Assembly: GCF_029026145.1 (NCBI RefSeq) | Contig: NZ_CP119078.1 | Location: 3,405,001 to 3,469,000 of the forward strand | DNA length: 64,000 nt | DNA from: Legionella cardiaca | GTDB lineage: Bacteria; Pseudomonadota; Gammaproteobacteria; Legionellales; Legionellaceae | Direction: 5' to 3' | The notes under the pieces: generated by a model | The model's database searches: none | The model's input: the letters and a program-made list of their open reading frames with translations, nothing else | What the model was told of the DNA's origin: nothing | Program-made: the position numbers and the translations under genes | Shown: positions 1 to 10,732 of the stretch, one piece after another | Numbering within the stretch: position 1 is the first letter of the stretch | Layout of the letters: each line of letters begins with the position of its first letter

Positions 1-32
1 AAATTAGACGTAAGCAGATAATTGAAGCTTAA
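1..32 (+). CDS. nuoB: NADH-quinone oxidoreductase subunit B, 3' end only
   Basis: The frame starting at base 3 reads IRRKQIIEA followed by TAA at 30-32, which matches the usual NuoB C-terminus (a basic IRRK segment and a short tail). NuoB carries the N2 iron-sulfur cluster of complex I; none of that part is in the window. Its stop lies 22 bases before the nuoC ATG. This also shows that a TTG-initiated extension of nuoC at base 22 would run into nuoB and is unlikely. Confidence 0.75.
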   Translation, partial: IRRKQIIEA

Positions 33-54
33 GACCAGTACAGGTGCTTATCAG

Positions 55-741
55 ATGACAAAATTAACAAATTTGGCTGAAAAAATAACTATGGAGCTGG
101 ATGGTTTAATCGCTTCAGCGAATTTAGCAAATGAAGAAATTACACTAGAATGTGAAATAGCTTATCTCAAAGCAGCCCTATACCAATTGCGCGATCATGA
201 GGCCTTTCAATTTAATCAATTGATTGATCTTTGTGCCGTGGATTACCTGCTTTACGGTGAATATGATTGGGAAACTGAATCAGCAACAGAGCATGGTTTT
301 TCAAGAGGTGTAGAGCGACAAGAGGCAAAAGCATATGCTTTGTCCAAACCACGATTTGCCGTTGTTTATCATCTGTTATCAACCTCAAAAAATCATCGAG
401 TTCGTGTAAAAGTTTTTGTAGATGAATCACACTTGATTGTTCCTTCAGTTCACGAGATCTGGAAATCAGCAAACTGGTTTGAGCGTGAAGCCTATGATTT
501 ATATGGTATTTTATTTGATGGTCATCCGGATTTGCGAAGAATTTTAACTGACTATGGGTTTATCGGTCATCCATTCCGTAAAGATTTCCCGCTAAGCGGA
601 CATGTGGAAATGCGCTATGATGCGCGGGTACAGCAAGTTATTTATGAGCCTGTTGACATTGAGCCACGAGTTCTTGTGCCTAAGGTAATACGAAGTGATA
701 ACCGCTATCTTGAGCCTAAAAAACAAGGGGGTGAGCAATGA
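55..741 (+). CDS. nuoC: NADH-quinone oxidoreductase subunit C (30 kDa subunit)
   Basis: Subunit of the peripheral arm of complex I, which passes electrons from NADH to ubiquinone while pumping protons. The 228-residue product carries the family signature near its C-terminus: [10 protein letters not shown] followed by GHPDLRRIL and a [12 protein letters not shown] stretch. I place the start at the ATG at 55, not the TTG at 22, because nuoB ends at 32 and an AGG-containing sequence precedes this ATG. It overlaps nuoD by four bases (ATGA), which suggests translational coupling. NuoC and NuoD are separate here, unlike the fused NuoCD of E. coli. Confidence 0.95.
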   Translation: MTKLTNLAEKITMELDGLIASANLANEEITLECEIAYLKAALYQLRDHEAFQFNQLIDLCAVDYLLYGEYDWETESATEHGFSRGVERQEAKAYALSKPRFAVVYHLLSTSKNHRVRVKVFVDESHLIVPSVHEIWKSANWFEREAYDLYGILFDGHPDLRRILTDYGFIGHPFRKDFPLSGHVEMRYDARVQQVIYEPVDIEPRVLVPKVIRSDNRYLEPKKQGGEQ

Positions 742-1991
742 TTGAATTAAAAAATTATACCCTCAATTTTGGTCCACAGCATCCAGCTGCTCATGGAGTA
801 TTACGCCTTGTAATGGAATTAGAAGGTGAAACTATTGTGCGTGCTGATCCGCATATCGGTTTATTGCATCGGGCTACAGAAAAGTTAGTAGAAACAAAGC
901 CTTATCTGCAAAATATTGGCTACATGGATCGACTGGACTATGTATCCATGATGTGTAATGAGCATGCCTATGTACTGGCCTTAGAGAAGTTACTTGGTAT
1001 AGAAATTCCTATTCGTGCAAAGTATATTCGTACCATGTTTGACGAAGTAACGCGCATTTTAAATCATTTGCTTTGGTTAGGCGCTACCGCACTAGATATT
1101 GGTGCAATGACTGTTTTTCTTTACTGTTTCCGCGAAAGAGAAGATTTGTTCGACTGTTATGAGGCAGTTTCAGGGGCACGTATGCATGCTAAATACTATC
1201 GTCCCGGTGGTGTTGCACGTGACTTGCCAGACTCAATGCCGCAATATAAACCTTCACGCTGGCACAGTGAACGTGAAGTAGAAAAAATGAATGAGCATCG
1301 TCATGGAAGTCTGCTTGATTTTCTATGGGCATTTACGGAGCGATTTCCTAAATGTGTCGACGAATATGAAACCCTATTAACTGATAACCGTATCTGGAAA
1401 CAGCGAACTGTCGATATTGGCGTTGTTTCACCAGAAATGGCATTGCAGTGGGGGTTTACTGGCCCAATGCTTCGAGCTTCCGGTATCGCATGGGATTTAC
1501 GCAAAAAACAACCGTATGCAGTGTATGATAAAGTCGATTTTGATATCCCAGTAGGTAAAACTGGCGATTGTTATGATAGATATTTGGTGCGAGTAGCTGA
1601 ATTACGTCAATCAAATCGTATCATCAGACAATGTATTGAATGGTTACGTAATAATCCCGGTCCGATAAAATCGGCTGATCACAAAGTTACACCGCCAACT
1701 CGTGAAGAAATGAAGCATGATATGGAAGCTTTAATTCATCATTTTAAATTGTTCACGGAAGGTTTTTGTTTGCCACAGGGAGAGGTTTATACGGCTGTAG
1801 AAGCACCTAAAGGTGAGTTTGGTATATACCTTGTCTCAGATGGTGCTAATAAGCCTTATCGCTTAAAGATTCGAGCTCCTGGCTTTGCACATTTATCAAG
1901 CTATGATGAGATGGTTCGCGGACATATGCTTGCTGATGGTGTGGCAATTCTGGCAAGCCAAGATATTGTCTTTGGTGAAATTGATCGCTAG
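738..1991 (+). CDS. nuoD: NADH-quinone oxidoreductase subunit D (49 kDa subunit)
   Basis: The 417-residue 49 kDa subunit forms much of the quinone-binding cavity at the junction of the peripheral and membrane arms. It is recognisable from the N-terminal [15 protein letters not shown] motif and from [12 protein letters not shown] a few residues later, both hallmarks of the family and of the related NiFe-hydrogenase large subunits. The protein is full length, ending in the typical DIVFGEIDR. The start overlaps the nuoC stop. A 50-base gap with no strong structure separates it from nuoE. Confidence 0.97.
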   Translation: MIELKNYTLNFGPQHPAAHGVLRLVMELEGETIVRADPHIGLLHRATEKLVETKPYLQNIGYMDRLDYVSMMCNEHAYVLALEKLLGIEIPIRAKYIRTMFDEVTRILNHLLWLGATALDIGAMTVFLYCFREREDLFDCYEAVSGARMHAKYYRPGGVARDLPDSMPQYKPSRWHSEREVEKMNEHRHGSLLDFLWAFTERFPKCVDEYETLLTDNRIWKQRTVDIGVVSPEMALQWGFTGPMLRASGIAWDLRKKQPYAVYDKVDFDIPVGKTGDCYDRYLVRVAELRQSNRIIRQCIEWLRNNPGPIKSADHKVTPPTREEMKHDMEALIHHFKLFTEGFCLPQGEVYTAVEAPKGEFGIYLVSDGANKPYRLKIRAPGFAHLSSYDEMVRGHMLADGVAILASQDIVFGEIDR

Positions 1992-2041
1992 ATTAGGCGA
2001 GCGGATAACGCTTTAACTAAAAGTATTAAGGTTAGAAAAGA

Positions 2042-2545
2042 ATGTCTGAGAACTCAGCTAAATTACTTCGTCAATTCGTGTCATCCACTGGTATGGATGA
2101 AATTGATCAATGGATTGCTAAATATCCTGCTACCGAAAAACAATCAGCTGTCATGAGGGCATTAATGATTGTACAGGAAGAACAAGGATATTTAACGCCA
2201 GAATTAATGGATGCTGTTGCTGATTATTTGAATATGCCTGCAATTGCTGTTTATGAAGTGTCTACTTTTTATACCATGTATGAACACAAACCCATAGGTC
2301 GTCATTTAATTAATGTCTGTACAAATATTTCTTGTAAACTCTGTGGTTCCTCAGAGGTAGTCGACCACTTACAGAAAAAATTGGGTATCAAACTTGGTGA
2401 AACAACGCCAGATGGCAAATATACCCTAAGAGCAGTGGAGTGCTTGGGCGCATGCGTTAATGCACCTATGATGCAAGTTGATAAAGATTATCATGAAAAC
2501 TTGACCGCTGATAAAATTAACCAAGTTTTGGAACAGTACCAATGA
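2042..2545 (+). CDS. nuoE: NADH-quinone oxidoreductase subunit E (24 kDa subunit)
   Basis: Thioredoxin-fold subunit that holds the N1a [2Fe-2S] cluster next to the NADH site. All four expected ligands are present in the 167-residue product: Cys93 and Cys98 in VCTNISC, and Cys134 and Cys138 in CLGAC. The start ATG at 2042 follows an AAGG element. nuoF begins 19 bases downstream, and the two proteins together with NuoG form the NADH dehydrogenase module. Confidence 0.96.
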   Translation: MSENSAKLLRQFVSSTGMDEIDQWIAKYPATEKQSAVMRALMIVQEEQGYLTPELMDAVADYLNMPAIAVYEVSTFYTMYEHKPIGRHLINVCTNISCKLCGSSEVVDHLQKKLGIKLGETTPDGKYTLRAVECLGACVNAPMMQVDKDYHENLTADKINQVLEQYQ

Positions 2546-2564
2546 ACGATAGAGGTGAGTTGTC

Positions 2565-3842
2565 ATGGTTGAATTAAATCAAGTCTGTTACCGAACCTTT
2601 CATTTAGACGAGCCCTGGACCCTCGCTGCTTATAAAAGCATCGGTGGTTATAGCGCATGGCAGCGCATTCTAAAAGAACAGACGCCGCCGCAGCAAATTA
2701 TTGAAGAATTGAAAACTTCAGCTCTACGTGGTCGCGGTGGTGCAGGTTTCCCTACCGGGTTGAAATGGAGTTTTATGAATCGAAATTCGCCCGTGCAAAA
2801 GTATGTAGTTTGTAATTCAGACGAAGGCGAACCTGGCACGTGCAAAGACCGTGAAATTCTAAGTCTTAACCCCCACCAGTTAATTGAAGGCATGGCCATT
2901 GCAGGTTATACAATGGGAGCTACTGTTGGTTACAACTATATTCGCGGGGAATTTTGGCTTCCTTTTCAGCGAACAGAGGCAGCGCTCAAAGAAGCTTATG
3001 CTGCTGGCCTTTTAGGGAAGAATATTTTAGGAACTGGTATTGATTTTGATTTGTATAATCACTTAGGAGCTGGTGCCTATATTTGTGGTGAAGAAACAGC
3101 GCTACTCAATTCACTTGAAGGTAAGAAAGGTCAGCCCCGATTTAAGCCTCCATTCCCGGCTAACTATGGTTTATATGGTAAACCTACAACGATTAACAAT
3201 ACAGAAACCTTTGCCTCTGTTCCAGTAATTCTAGAAAAAGGTGGTGAGTGGTTCCTTAAACTTGGTAAGCCTAACAATGGCGGCGCCAAGTGCTTTAGCG
3301 TCAGTGGCCATGTTAATAAACCAGGCAATTTTGAAATACCATTAGGTACTCCTTTCAAAACACTTTTGGAATTGGCAGGTGGTGTACGCGGCGGTCGAAA
3401 AATTAAAGCCGTTATCCCTGGTGGAACTTCAATGAAAGTATTGCCGGGTGATGTCATGATGAATTTAGACATGGATTATGACAGTATTCAAAAAGCTGGT
3501 TCTGGCTTAGGTTCGGGTGCTGTAATTGTAATGGATGAAACAACTTGTATGGTGGATGCACTCTACCGTATTTCTGAATTTTATATGGATGAATCATGTG
3601 GACAATGCACGCCTTGTCGTGAAGGCACAGGCTGGTTAGTTCGTTTGATCCACCGTATTAAAGAAGGTCATGGGGAGCCTGGAGACATCGAGAAATTGGC
3701 GAATGTCGCAGATAAAATTGAGGGGCGTACTATTTGTGCTTTAGGAGAGGCTGCTGCATGGCCTGTGCAGAGCTTTGTAAAGCACTTCTACCATGAGTTT
3801 GATTATTTCATTAAGCATAAACGCTCGATCGTCGCAGCATAA
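2565..3842 (+). CDS. nuoF: NADH-quinone oxidoreductase subunit F (51 kDa, NADH-binding)
   Basis: This subunit binds NADH, FMN and the N3 [4Fe-4S] cluster and is the electron entry point of complex I. The 425-residue product has the glycine-rich [10 protein letters not shown] segment at residues 56-65 and the NSDEGEPGT motif at 84-92, both part of the FMN/NADH pocket. The cluster ligands are Cys345, Cys348, Cys351 (CGQCTPC) and Cys391 (TICALGE). The ATG has a good AGAGGTGAG ribosome binding site. No abnormality is seen. Confidence 0.97.
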   Translation: MVELNQVCYRTFHLDEPWTLAAYKSIGGYSAWQRILKEQTPPQQIIEELKTSALRGRGGAGFPTGLKWSFMNRNSPVQKYVVCNSDEGEPGTCKDREILSLNPHQLIEGMAIAGYTMGATVGYNYIRGEFWLPFQRTEAALKEAYAAGLLGKNILGTGIDFDLYNHLGAGAYICGEETALLNSLEGKKGQPRFKPPFPANYGLYGKPTTINNTETFASVPVILEKGGEWFLKLGKPNNGGAKCFSVSGHVNKPGNFEIPLGTPFKTLLELAGGVRGGRKIKAVIPGGTSMKVLPGDVMMNLDMDYDSIQKAGSGLGSGAVIVMDETTCMVDALYRISEFYMDESCGQCTPCREGTGWLVRLIHRIKEGHGEPGDIEKLANVADKIEGRTICALGEAAAWPVQSFVKHFYHEFDYFIKHKRSIVAA

Positions 3843-3859
3843 TTGAGAAGGTTTAAACA

Positions 3860-6208
3860 ATGGCTACCATTGAAATCGACGGTAAAACATTTGAAGTTGA
3901 AAACGGTAAGATGATTATTGAGGTTGCTGATGAAGCAGGGATTTATATTCCTCGCTTTTGCTATCACAAAAAACTCTCAGTAGCTGCAAATTGCCGTATG
4001 TGTTTGGTTGAGGTTGAAAACGGACGTAAGCCTGTGCCGGCTTGTGCAACGCCAATTACCAATGGCATGAAGGTTTTTACTAAATCGGAAGAAACGCTTC
4101 GTTCACAACAAGCAGTCATGGAATTTCTCCTTATCAATCATCCACTTGATTGTCCAATATGTGATCAGGGTGGGGAGTGTGAATTACAAGATATCTCCAT
4201 GGGATTTGGCTATGACTCATCAGAGTATGAGGAAAGCAAACGCTCAGTTGAAGACGATAATCTTGGACCACTCATTGCCACAGAAATGACACGTTGTATT
4301 CACTGCACCCGTTGCGTACGCTTTGGTGAGGAAGTTGCCGGCGTAAGAGAATTAGGCGCCACAGGTCGTGGTGAAAACATGCAGATTGGCACCTATATTC
4401 AGCACAGTATTACCTCAGAAGTTTCTGGTAATGTTATTGATCTTTGCCCAGTGGGTGCACTAACTTCAAAACCATTTCGTTTCACTGCGCGAGCTTGGGA
4501 ATTGGTCCAACATGAGGGAGTAGCGCCGCACGATTGTCTGGGTTCAAATATCCATTTGCATGTTCGTCGCAATGAGTTAATGCGAGCTGTTCCACGCGAA
4601 AATGAAGCGATTAATGAAACATGGCTCTCAGATAGAGACAGATTCAGCTATCTTGGTTTAAATCATGAGGCTCGAGCTAGTCAACCAATGATAAAACGCA
4701 ATGGTCAATGGGAAACCGTGGATTGGACTACAGCACTCAAGTTTGTCGCTGATGGAATGAGTCGCGTAATTAAGCAGCATGGTCCAGAACAATTTGCTGC
4801 TTTTGCCTCATCTTCATCAACGTTAGAAGAACTCTATCTTCTACAGAAATTGATGAGAGAACTAGGCGTGAATAATCTTGATCATCGTATTCAACAAGTT
4901 GATTTCCGTGATCAAGAAACACAAGCTACGATGCCTGAAAGCTCAATTAATTATGCTGAGCTGGAGAATCAAACACAAATTCTCTTATTAGGTTGCAATA
5001 TTCATCGTGAAGTTCCGCTAGCAGGTGTTCGTGTGCGTAAAGCATATAGAAATGGCGCCAGAGTCTTTGCTATTAATCCTGTTGATTATGATTACCATTT
5101 TGATCTGGCTGACAAAATTATTGTTTCACCACAAGAATTGCCAATGCAGCTAGCAAAACTAGTCCGAGCAATGACAGAAGACGTTACTCAGCTTCCCGAG
5201 GCTGTGCAAAAATTATTATTGGGACTCCAGGCTGATGATGCAACGCTGGCCATGGCTCAAGCTTTGCGCCAACCTAATTCGGTTATCGTTACAGGAGCCC
5301 TTTGCGAAAATCATCCTGATGCTTCTTTGTTACGCTCACTAACCCATGTGATCGAACAATATGGAGTGCGTGTTTTAAGATTAACCACAGGTGCAAATAG
5401 CGCCGGCGCTTGGCTGGCTGGCATGCTTCCTCATCGTACTGTTGCTGGAAAATCAAGCGAAACAACAGGAATGGATGTGGAAACGGCCTTAAATGCCAAG
5501 TTAAAAGGGTACTTTTTGCTGGCCGTAGAACCTGGTTATGATTTTGCCAATCCTTATCGTGCACGTCAGTCAATGCTTGGCGCTGAATTTGTCGTCATGC
5601 TTTCAGCTTTTCAACATGAGTCAATGCAAGACTATGCTGATGTAATACTACCTATAGCTCCTTACGCAGAAACGTCTGGTACTTATATTAACATCGATAA
5701 AGCATGGCAAACGGTAAAAGGTGCAAAGGCGCCTTATGGCGAAGCTAGACCGGCATGGAAAATAATAAGAGTTTTAGGAAATCTACTGCAATGCAAAGAT
5801 TTCGACTATGTATCGTCAGAAGACGTACTCAATGAAATCAAAGCACAAGCAAACATGATGACTGAGCTTAAGTATAAACCTTATTACCACGAATCATTGC
5901 CATCAAACAATCAAGAGTTAGTCCGTGTTGGCGAATGGCCTTTATACCGCTCTGACATGGTAGTGCGTCATGCTAAAGCGCTACAGGTTTGTGCTGCTGC
6001 TGAAACAGCCTGCGTGAGGATTCATCCAAAAACTGCAGATAGATTGAAATTAGATGAGATTGCTACTGTATCTCAAGGTGATATTGAGATAACATTGCCG
6101 CTTAAACGTGACGAACGTATAGCGCCTGATGTTGTCTGGGTGGCAAACGCAATGCCAGAGACAATTGATCTAGGGCATTCTTTTGCTGCAATAACTATAA
6201 AGCGCTAA
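3860..6208 (+). CDS. nuoG: NADH-quinone oxidoreductase subunit G (75 kDa subunit)
   Basis: The large iron-sulfur subunit of complex I, 782 residues. The N-terminal [2Fe-2S] domain has Cys34, Cys45, Cys48 and Cys62. The next cluster motif is His94, Cys98, Cys101 and Cys107 (the His/3Cys N5 site). A further set begins with TRCIHCTRC and ends at the DLCPVGAL motif. The remaining two thirds is the molybdopterin-oxidoreductase-like domain, which has no molybdenum role in complex I. The gene lies 17 bases after nuoF and 9 bases before nuoH, so all belong to one transcript. Confidence 0.97.
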   Translation: MATIEIDGKTFEVENGKMIIEVADEAGIYIPRFCYHKKLSVAANCRMCLVEVENGRKPVPACATPITNGMKVFTKSEETLRSQQAVMEFLLINHPLDCPICDQGGECELQDISMGFGYDSSEYEESKRSVEDDNLGPLIATEMTRCIHCTRCVRFGEEVAGVRELGATGRGENMQIGTYIQHSITSEVSGNVIDLCPVGALTSKPFRFTARAWELVQHEGVAPHDCLGSNIHLHVRRNELMRAVPRENEAINETWLSDRDRFSYLGLNHEARASQPMIKRNGQWETVDWTTALKFVADGMSRVIKQHGPEQFAAFASSSSTLEELYLLQKLMRELGVNNLDHRIQQVDFRDQETQATMPESSINYAELENQTQILLLGCNIHREVPLAGVRVRKAYRNGARVFAINPVDYDYHFDLADKIIVSPQELPMQLAKLVRAMTEDVTQLPEAVQKLLLGLQADDATLAMAQALRQPNSVIVTGALCENHPDASLLRSLTHVIEQYGVRVLRLTTGANSAGAWLAGMLPHRTVAGKSSETTGMDVETALNAKLKGYFLLAVEPGYDFANPYRARQSMLGAEFVVMLSAFQHESMQDYADVILPIAPYAETSGTYINIDKAWQTVKGAKAPYGEARPAWKIIRVLGNLLQCKDFDYVSSEDVLNEIKAQANMMTELKYKPYYHESLPSNNQELVRVGEWPLYRSDMVVRHAKALQVCAAAETACVRIHPKTADRLKLDEIATVSQGDIEITLPLKRDERIAPDVVWVANAMPETIDLGHSFAAITIKR

Positions 6209-6217
6209 GGTAAACAT

Positions 6218-7240
6218 ATGCTACAAGATATTGGCATTTTGCTGTGGATCATTATTAAGATTCTGGTCATAGTCGTACCGCTGCTGATAGCAGTAGCGTA
6301 TTTGACCTATGCCGAGCGTAAAGTAATTGGCTATATTCAAGTAAGAATTGGCCCTAACCGCGTAGGTTGGCGTGGCTTAACTCAACCTTTTGCAGATTTA
6401 TTCAAGCTCATTACAAAAGAGATTATTGTTCCAACCAAATCAAATAAATACTTGTTTGTAATAGCGCCCTTGTTTGCTTTGGCGCCGGCGCTGGCTGGTT
6501 GGGCCGTTATACCTTTTTCAGAGGGCATTGTTCTTTCTAATATTAATGCAGGTGCTTTGTTTTTATTTGCTATGAGTTCATTGGGTGTATATGGTGTTCT
6601 TATAGCAGGTTGGGCATCTAATTCCAAATATGCGATGTTTGGAGCATTGCGCAGTACTGCTCAAACGGTCTCCTACGAAATCGCTATGGGCTTTGCGTTT
6701 GTAGGTGTTTTACTAGCAGCTGGTAGCATGAATCTTACCGATATTGTACTGTCACAGCAGGGTGGCATATGGCATTGGTGGTTTCTACCCTTATTACCTC
6801 TTTTTATTGTATTTTGGATTGCTGGTATTGCCGAAACTAATCGTGCTCCTTTCGATTTAGCCGAAGGTGAATCAGAAATTGTTGCAGGGTTCCATGTTGA
6901 GTATTCAGGTATTGGTTTTGCCTTATTCTTTCTCTCCGAATATGCCAGCATGATCTTAATTTCTACCGTTATTGCACTCCTCTTTATGGGAGGCTGGCTG
7001 TCACCTTTCGAAGGAATTCCCGTATTAAACAATATTTTCTTCGTTGTGCCCGGTTTTGTATGGTTGTTACTTAAGATAGCATTCTTCCTTTTTGTTTATT
7101 TATGGATACGTGCCACTTTCCCACGCTATCGCTACGATCAACTAATGCGTTTGGGATGGAAAGTATTGATCCCGGTGACCATCGTTTGGATTATTGTTAC
7201 TGCTTTAATGGTAGTAGCCCAAGTGAAACCATGGTTTTAA
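6218..7240 (+). CDS. nuoH: NADH-quinone oxidoreductase subunit H
   Basis: Membrane subunit at the interface with the peripheral arm; it forms part of the quinone tunnel. The 340-residue product is strongly hydrophobic, with the diagnostic [19 protein letters not shown] segment near residues 31-50 and the acidic loop [16 protein letters not shown] near 206-221. Both are conserved NuoH/ND1 signatures. The start ATG is preceded by TAAGG. Length agrees with the family. Confidence 0.97.
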   Translation: MLQDIGILLWIIIKILVIVVPLLIAVAYLTYAERKVIGYIQVRIGPNRVGWRGLTQPFADLFKLITKEIIVPTKSNKYLFVIAPLFALAPALAGWAVIPFSEGIVLSNINAGALFLFAMSSLGVYGVLIAGWASNSKYAMFGALRSTAQTVSYEIAMGFAFVGVLLAAGSMNLTDIVLSQQGGIWHWWFLPLLPLFIVFWIAGIAETNRAPFDLAEGESEIVAGFHVEYSGIGFALFFLSEYASMILISTVIALLFMGGWLSPFEGIPVLNNIFFVVPGFVWLLLKIAFFLFVYLWIRATFPRYRYDQLMRLGWKVLIPVTIVWIIVTALMVVAQVKPWF

Positions 7241-7262
7241 CCAGTCTTAATTGAGCAGGCTA

Positions 7263-7763
7263 ATGAAAAAAGCATATCGATACATTAAACACTATCTGAA
7301 CAGCTTCTTGCTTTGGGAGTTGTTTAGCGGTTTAAAATTAACCGGCAAGTATTTCTTCAAGAAAAAAGTAACTGTGCAATTTCCTGAAGAAAAAACACCA
7401 TTATCTCCGCGTTTTCGTGGGATGTTGGCTCTAAGACGCTATCCGAATGGTGAAGAGCGGTGTATTGCTTGTAAATTATGCGAAGCCGTATGCCCCGCAT
7501 TGGCTATCACCATTGAATCTGAGCCACGTGAAGACGGTTCACGACGTACCACACGTTATGATATCGATATGTTTAAATGTATCAATTGCGGTTTGTGTGA
7601 AGAATCATGCCCGGTTGATTCAATTGTTGTGACTCCAATTCATCATTACCACGTTAGTGAACGCGGTCAAAATATTATGACAAAGGAAAAATTATTGGCG
7701 GTGGGTGATTTGATGGAAAAACAATTGGCCGCAGATAGAGAAGCCGATAAGAAATGGCGCTAA
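7263..7763 (+). CDS. nuoI: NADH-quinone oxidoreductase subunit I (23 kDa, ferredoxin-like)
   Basis: Carries clusters N6a and N6b, linking NuoG to NuoB. In the 166-residue product the two CxxCxxCxxxCP motifs are complete: Cys67, 70, 73, 77 and Cys106, 109, 112, 116. I chose the ATG at 7263, giving [16 protein letters not shown] twelve bases upstream is in frame, but an AGCAGG ribosome binding site sits directly before the ATG and this start gives the usual family length. Confidence 0.96.
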   Translation: MKKAYRYIKHYLNSFLLWELFSGLKLTGKYFFKKKVTVQFPEEKTPLSPRFRGMLALRRYPNGEERCIACKLCEAVCPALAITIESEPREDGSRRTTRYDIDMFKCINCGLCEESCPVDSIVVTPIHHYHVSERGQNIMTKEKLLAVGDLMEKQLAADREADKKWR

Positions 7764-7774
7764 TGGGGTGAAAG

Positions 7775-8416
7775 ATGCATGATTTATTTTTACAAATAGT
7801 ATTCTATATTTTTGCTGGTTTGACCTTAATATCAGCATTGATGGTTATCACACAAAATAACCCTGTTCGCTGCGTGTTATTTCTTGTGTTGACGTTTTTT
7901 GCAAGTTCTGTGTTATGGATCATTGCCGAAGCTGAGTTTCTGGCACTGATTCTTGTGTTGGTCTATGTTGGTGCAGTAATGACCTTATTTTTATTCGTGG
8001 TCATGATGCTAAATATCGACGTAGAGTCTATGAAGGCTCATTTTGTTCGTTATTTACCCTTTGGTCTAATTCTGGTTGCATTATTAACAGGTTTACTGCT
8101 AGTTGCCATCCCCGATGAAGCTTTTAATAAAGCTGTAGAAACAAAACCAGCATCACCTGCCACTATGAGCATGGAAGATGAAAACTATGTTGCTCCTCTA
8201 AAAACTGCATCAAATACAGAAGAAATTGGTATGGCATTGTATACTGATTATGTTTTTGCCTTTGAACTGGCTGCAGTGCTTTTATTAGTCGCAATTGTTT
8301 CTGCCATTACTTTGGCTCATCGAGGTGCTGTTCGATCCAAGCGACAAAATATCACGAAGCAATTGATGACACGTCATGAAGATCGAATTGAACTAATTAA
8401 AATGAAGTCAGAATAA
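7775..8416 (+). CDS. nuoJ: NADH-quinone oxidoreductase subunit J
   Basis: Small membrane subunit (213 residues) related to mitochondrial ND6. Several hydrophobic helices fill the first 110 residues, including the conserved [22 protein letters not shown] region (in part), then comes a polar loop of about 45 residues and a last helix near residues 160-180. It follows nuoI by 11 bases. The C-terminal tail is charged and ends in a lysine-rich segment. Confidence 0.94.
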   Translation: MHDLFLQIVFYIFAGLTLISALMVITQNNPVRCVLFLVLTFFASSVLWIIAEAEFLALILVLVYVGAVMTLFLFVVMMLNIDVESMKAHFVRYLPFGLILVALLTGLLLVAIPDEAFNKAVETKPASPATMSMEDENYVAPLKTASNTEEIGMALYTDYVFAFELAAVLLLVAIVSAITLAHRGAVRSKRQNITKQLMTRHEDRIELIKMKSE

Positions 8417-8433
8417 TAACTAGGAATGTAGTG

Positions 8434-8739
8434 ATGATACCTGTAAATGATTATCTGATATTGTCCGCGATTTTGTTTGGCTTAAGCCTTGTTGGTATTA
8501 TGCTAAATCGCAAGAATGTCATACTTCTGTTGGTTTGTATTGAATTGATGCTTCTGTCAGTAAATACTAACTTTATTGCCTTTTCTCACTACTATGGTGG
8601 TGTTGCAGGCGAAGTTTTTGTCTTCTTTATCCTAACAGTGGCTGCAGCCGAAGCAGCAATAGGTTTAGCGATTGTGATGTTGCTCTATCGTAACCGGGGC
8701 AACATTGATGTCGACAAGATGAATCATTTAAAAGGTTGA
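8434..8739 (+). CDS. nuoK: NADH-quinone oxidoreductase subunit K
   Basis: Three-helix membrane subunit homologous to ND4L and MrpC. The product is 101 residues, the normal size. The two functionally important membrane glutamates are present at Glu37 (VCIELML) and Glu73 ([10 protein letters not shown]), matching Glu36 and Glu72 of E. coli. The ATG at 8434 is preferred over the adjacent GTG at 8431 because it lies eight bases after an AGGA element. Confidence 0.95.
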   Translation: MIPVNDYLILSAILFGLSLVGIMLNRKNVILLLVCIELMLLSVNTNFIAFSHYYGGVAGEVFVFFILTVAAAEAAIGLAIVMLLYRNRGNIDVDKMNHLKG

Positions 8740-8743
8740 TAAC

Positions 8744-10717
8744 GTGAGTATACAACAGCTTTGTCTCGTAATTGTTCTTGCCCCTCTGTTTGGTTCAGTG
8801 ATTGCAGGTTTTTTCCGTAATCAGATTGGCCGTGTAGGTGCTCATTCTGTCACCATTTTGGGGGTGGGCTTGTCTTTAGTATTATCAAGCTATGTGGCCG
8901 CTCAAATTCTCAGTGGAGCTGCTGATGTAGTTAACGTAAACCTGTTTACCTGGGCAAGCGGTGGAGATTTGTTCCCTTACACTTTCCATGTGGGCTTCTT
9001 AATTGATCCCCTCACCTCAATAATGTTGCTGGTGGTAACTTTTGTTTCTTTCCTTGTACATATTTATAGTATTGGTTATATGGCTGATGATGACGGTTAC
9101 CAACGATTCTTTAGTTATATTTCCTTATTTACATTTATGATGTTAATGCTGGTTACTGCTAACAACTTCCTACAACTCTTTTTTGGTTGGGAAGGGGTAG
9201 GTTTAGTATCTTACTTATTAATCAGCTTTTGGTATCATAAGGAATCTGCAATAGAAGGTGGCTTGAAAGCCTTTATTGTTAACCGTGTTGGCGATTTTGG
9301 TTTCGTACTAGGGATAGGGCTAATTTTGGCCTATACAGGTAGCATCGATTATGAAACCGTATTTCGCAGTGCAAACTCCCTGGCTGGACAATCAATTGAA
9401 TTGTTTGCCGGTCATTCCTGGTCATTAATTACGGTAATTTGTTTGCTCCTATTTGTTGGTGCCATGGGTAAATCCGCTCAAGTACCTCTTCACGTTTGGT
9501 TACCAGAATCTATGGAGGGTCCTACCCCAATTTCTGCATTAATTCATGCTGCGACCATGGTTACTGCAGGGGTATTTATGGTAGCGCGAATTTCTCCGTT
9601 AGTAGAGTTATCAACGACTGCTCTTAGTGTCATTCTTGTTATTGGCGCTACTGGTGCTCTATTTACTGGAATTCTTGCGCTGGTCATGAATGATATTAAA
9701 CGTGTAGTAGCTTATTCAACATTATCACAATTAGGTTATATGATGGTTGCCATGGGAGCTTCGGCCTATGGTGCAGGAATATTCCATTTGTTAACACATG
9801 CATGTTTTAAGGCCTTACTATTCCTGGCAGCTGGTTCAGTAATCATTGGTATGCATCATGAACAAGACATGCGTAAAATGGGCGGGCTTTGGAATAAAAT
9901 GCCAATTACCTATATTACCTTCGTCATTGGTAGTCTTGCCCTCTGCGCCTTCCCGCCATTTGCAGGATTTTATTCAAAAGATACTATCATTGAAGCCGCA
10001 AAACTTTCTGAGATCCCTGGTAGCAGTTACGCTTATTTTTGTGTGGCTGCTGGTGCGATGGTGACGGCACTCTATACCTTCCGAGCTTTGTTTATGACTT
10101 TTCATGGCAAGCCAAGAATGGATGAACATACCCTGTCTCATGTCCATGAATCTCCTTGGGTTGTCTGGTTGCCTCTGGTAGTTCTAGCCATACCTTCTGT
10201 AATAATAGGCTATATCCTCTACATGCCCATGCTATTCGATGCACCATCTCTCTTAGGAAAATCTTTGTTCGTGCTGCCAGAACATAATGTTTTAGGGGAA
10301 CTAGCCAAAGAAATTTCTTCTCCGTGGAAAGAAGCATTACATTCGGTAACTACGATGACATTTTGGATTACTGTAGCCGGTATATTGCTCGCTTGGATTT
10401 GCTATATTGCGATGCCGTCAATTCCAACTGTTCTCGCACAGAGATTCTCATGGTTGTATCGCATTTTGCTAAACAAATATGGATTTGATGCTTTCAATAA
10501 TCTTTTTGTTGTCCGTGGCTCCAAAGCATTGGGACGCTTCTTCTACAATGTGGGCGATCAAAGATTAATTGATGGCATGATAGTGAATGGAACTGGTCGC
10601 ACTGTACGATGGTTTGCGCAAAAGGGACGCGCCATGCAAAGTGGTTATCTATACCATTATGCAACTGTAATGGTATTTGGTCTTTTTATTTTCTTGTGCT
10701 GGTTGTTATTAGGCTGA
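8744..10717 (+). CDS. nuoL: NADH-quinone oxidoreductase subunit L, antiporter-like
   Basis: The distal proton-pumping subunit of complex I, homologous to Mrp-type antiporters, 657 residues. The antiporter core is evident in FFGWEGVGLVSYLLISFWY, in GKSAQVPLHVWLPESMEGPT and in the HAATMVTAGVFM region. The long C-terminal extension with a final membrane helix corresponds to the lateral helix and its anchor. GTG is used as the start (8744), four bases after the nuoK stop, with an AAAGG element upstream. Confidence 0.96.
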   Translation: MSIQQLCLVIVLAPLFGSVIAGFFRNQIGRVGAHSVTILGVGLSLVLSSYVAAQILSGAADVVNVNLFTWASGGDLFPYTFHVGFLIDPLTSIMLLVVTFVSFLVHIYSIGYMADDDGYQRFFSYISLFTFMMLMLVTANNFLQLFFGWEGVGLVSYLLISFWYHKESAIEGGLKAFIVNRVGDFGFVLGIGLILAYTGSIDYETVFRSANSLAGQSIELFAGHSWSLITVICLLLFVGAMGKSAQVPLHVWLPESMEGPTPISALIHAATMVTAGVFMVARISPLVELSTTALSVILVIGATGALFTGILALVMNDIKRVVAYSTLSQLGYMMVAMGASAYGAGIFHLLTHACFKALLFLAAGSVIIGMHHEQDMRKMGGLWNKMPITYITFVIGSLALCAFPPFAGFYSKDTIIEAAKLSEIPGSSYAYFCVAAGAMVTALYTFRALFMTFHGKPRMDEHTLSHVHESPWVVWLPLVVLAIPSVIIGYILYMPMLFDAPSLLGKSLFVLPEHNVLGELAKEISSPWKEALHSVTTMTFWITVAGILLAWICYIAMPSIPTVLAQRFSWLYRILLNKYGFDAFNNLFVVRGSKALGRFFYNVGDQRLIDGMIVNGTGRTVRWFAQKGRAMQSGYLYHYATVMVFGLFIFLCWLLLG

Positions 10718-10732
10718 TTATAAGGTGAAGGT

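Noticed and set aside
22-54. TTG start for nuoC at base 22
   Set aside because: nuoB is read through to base 32 in another frame, and the ATG at 55 gives the family N-terminus.
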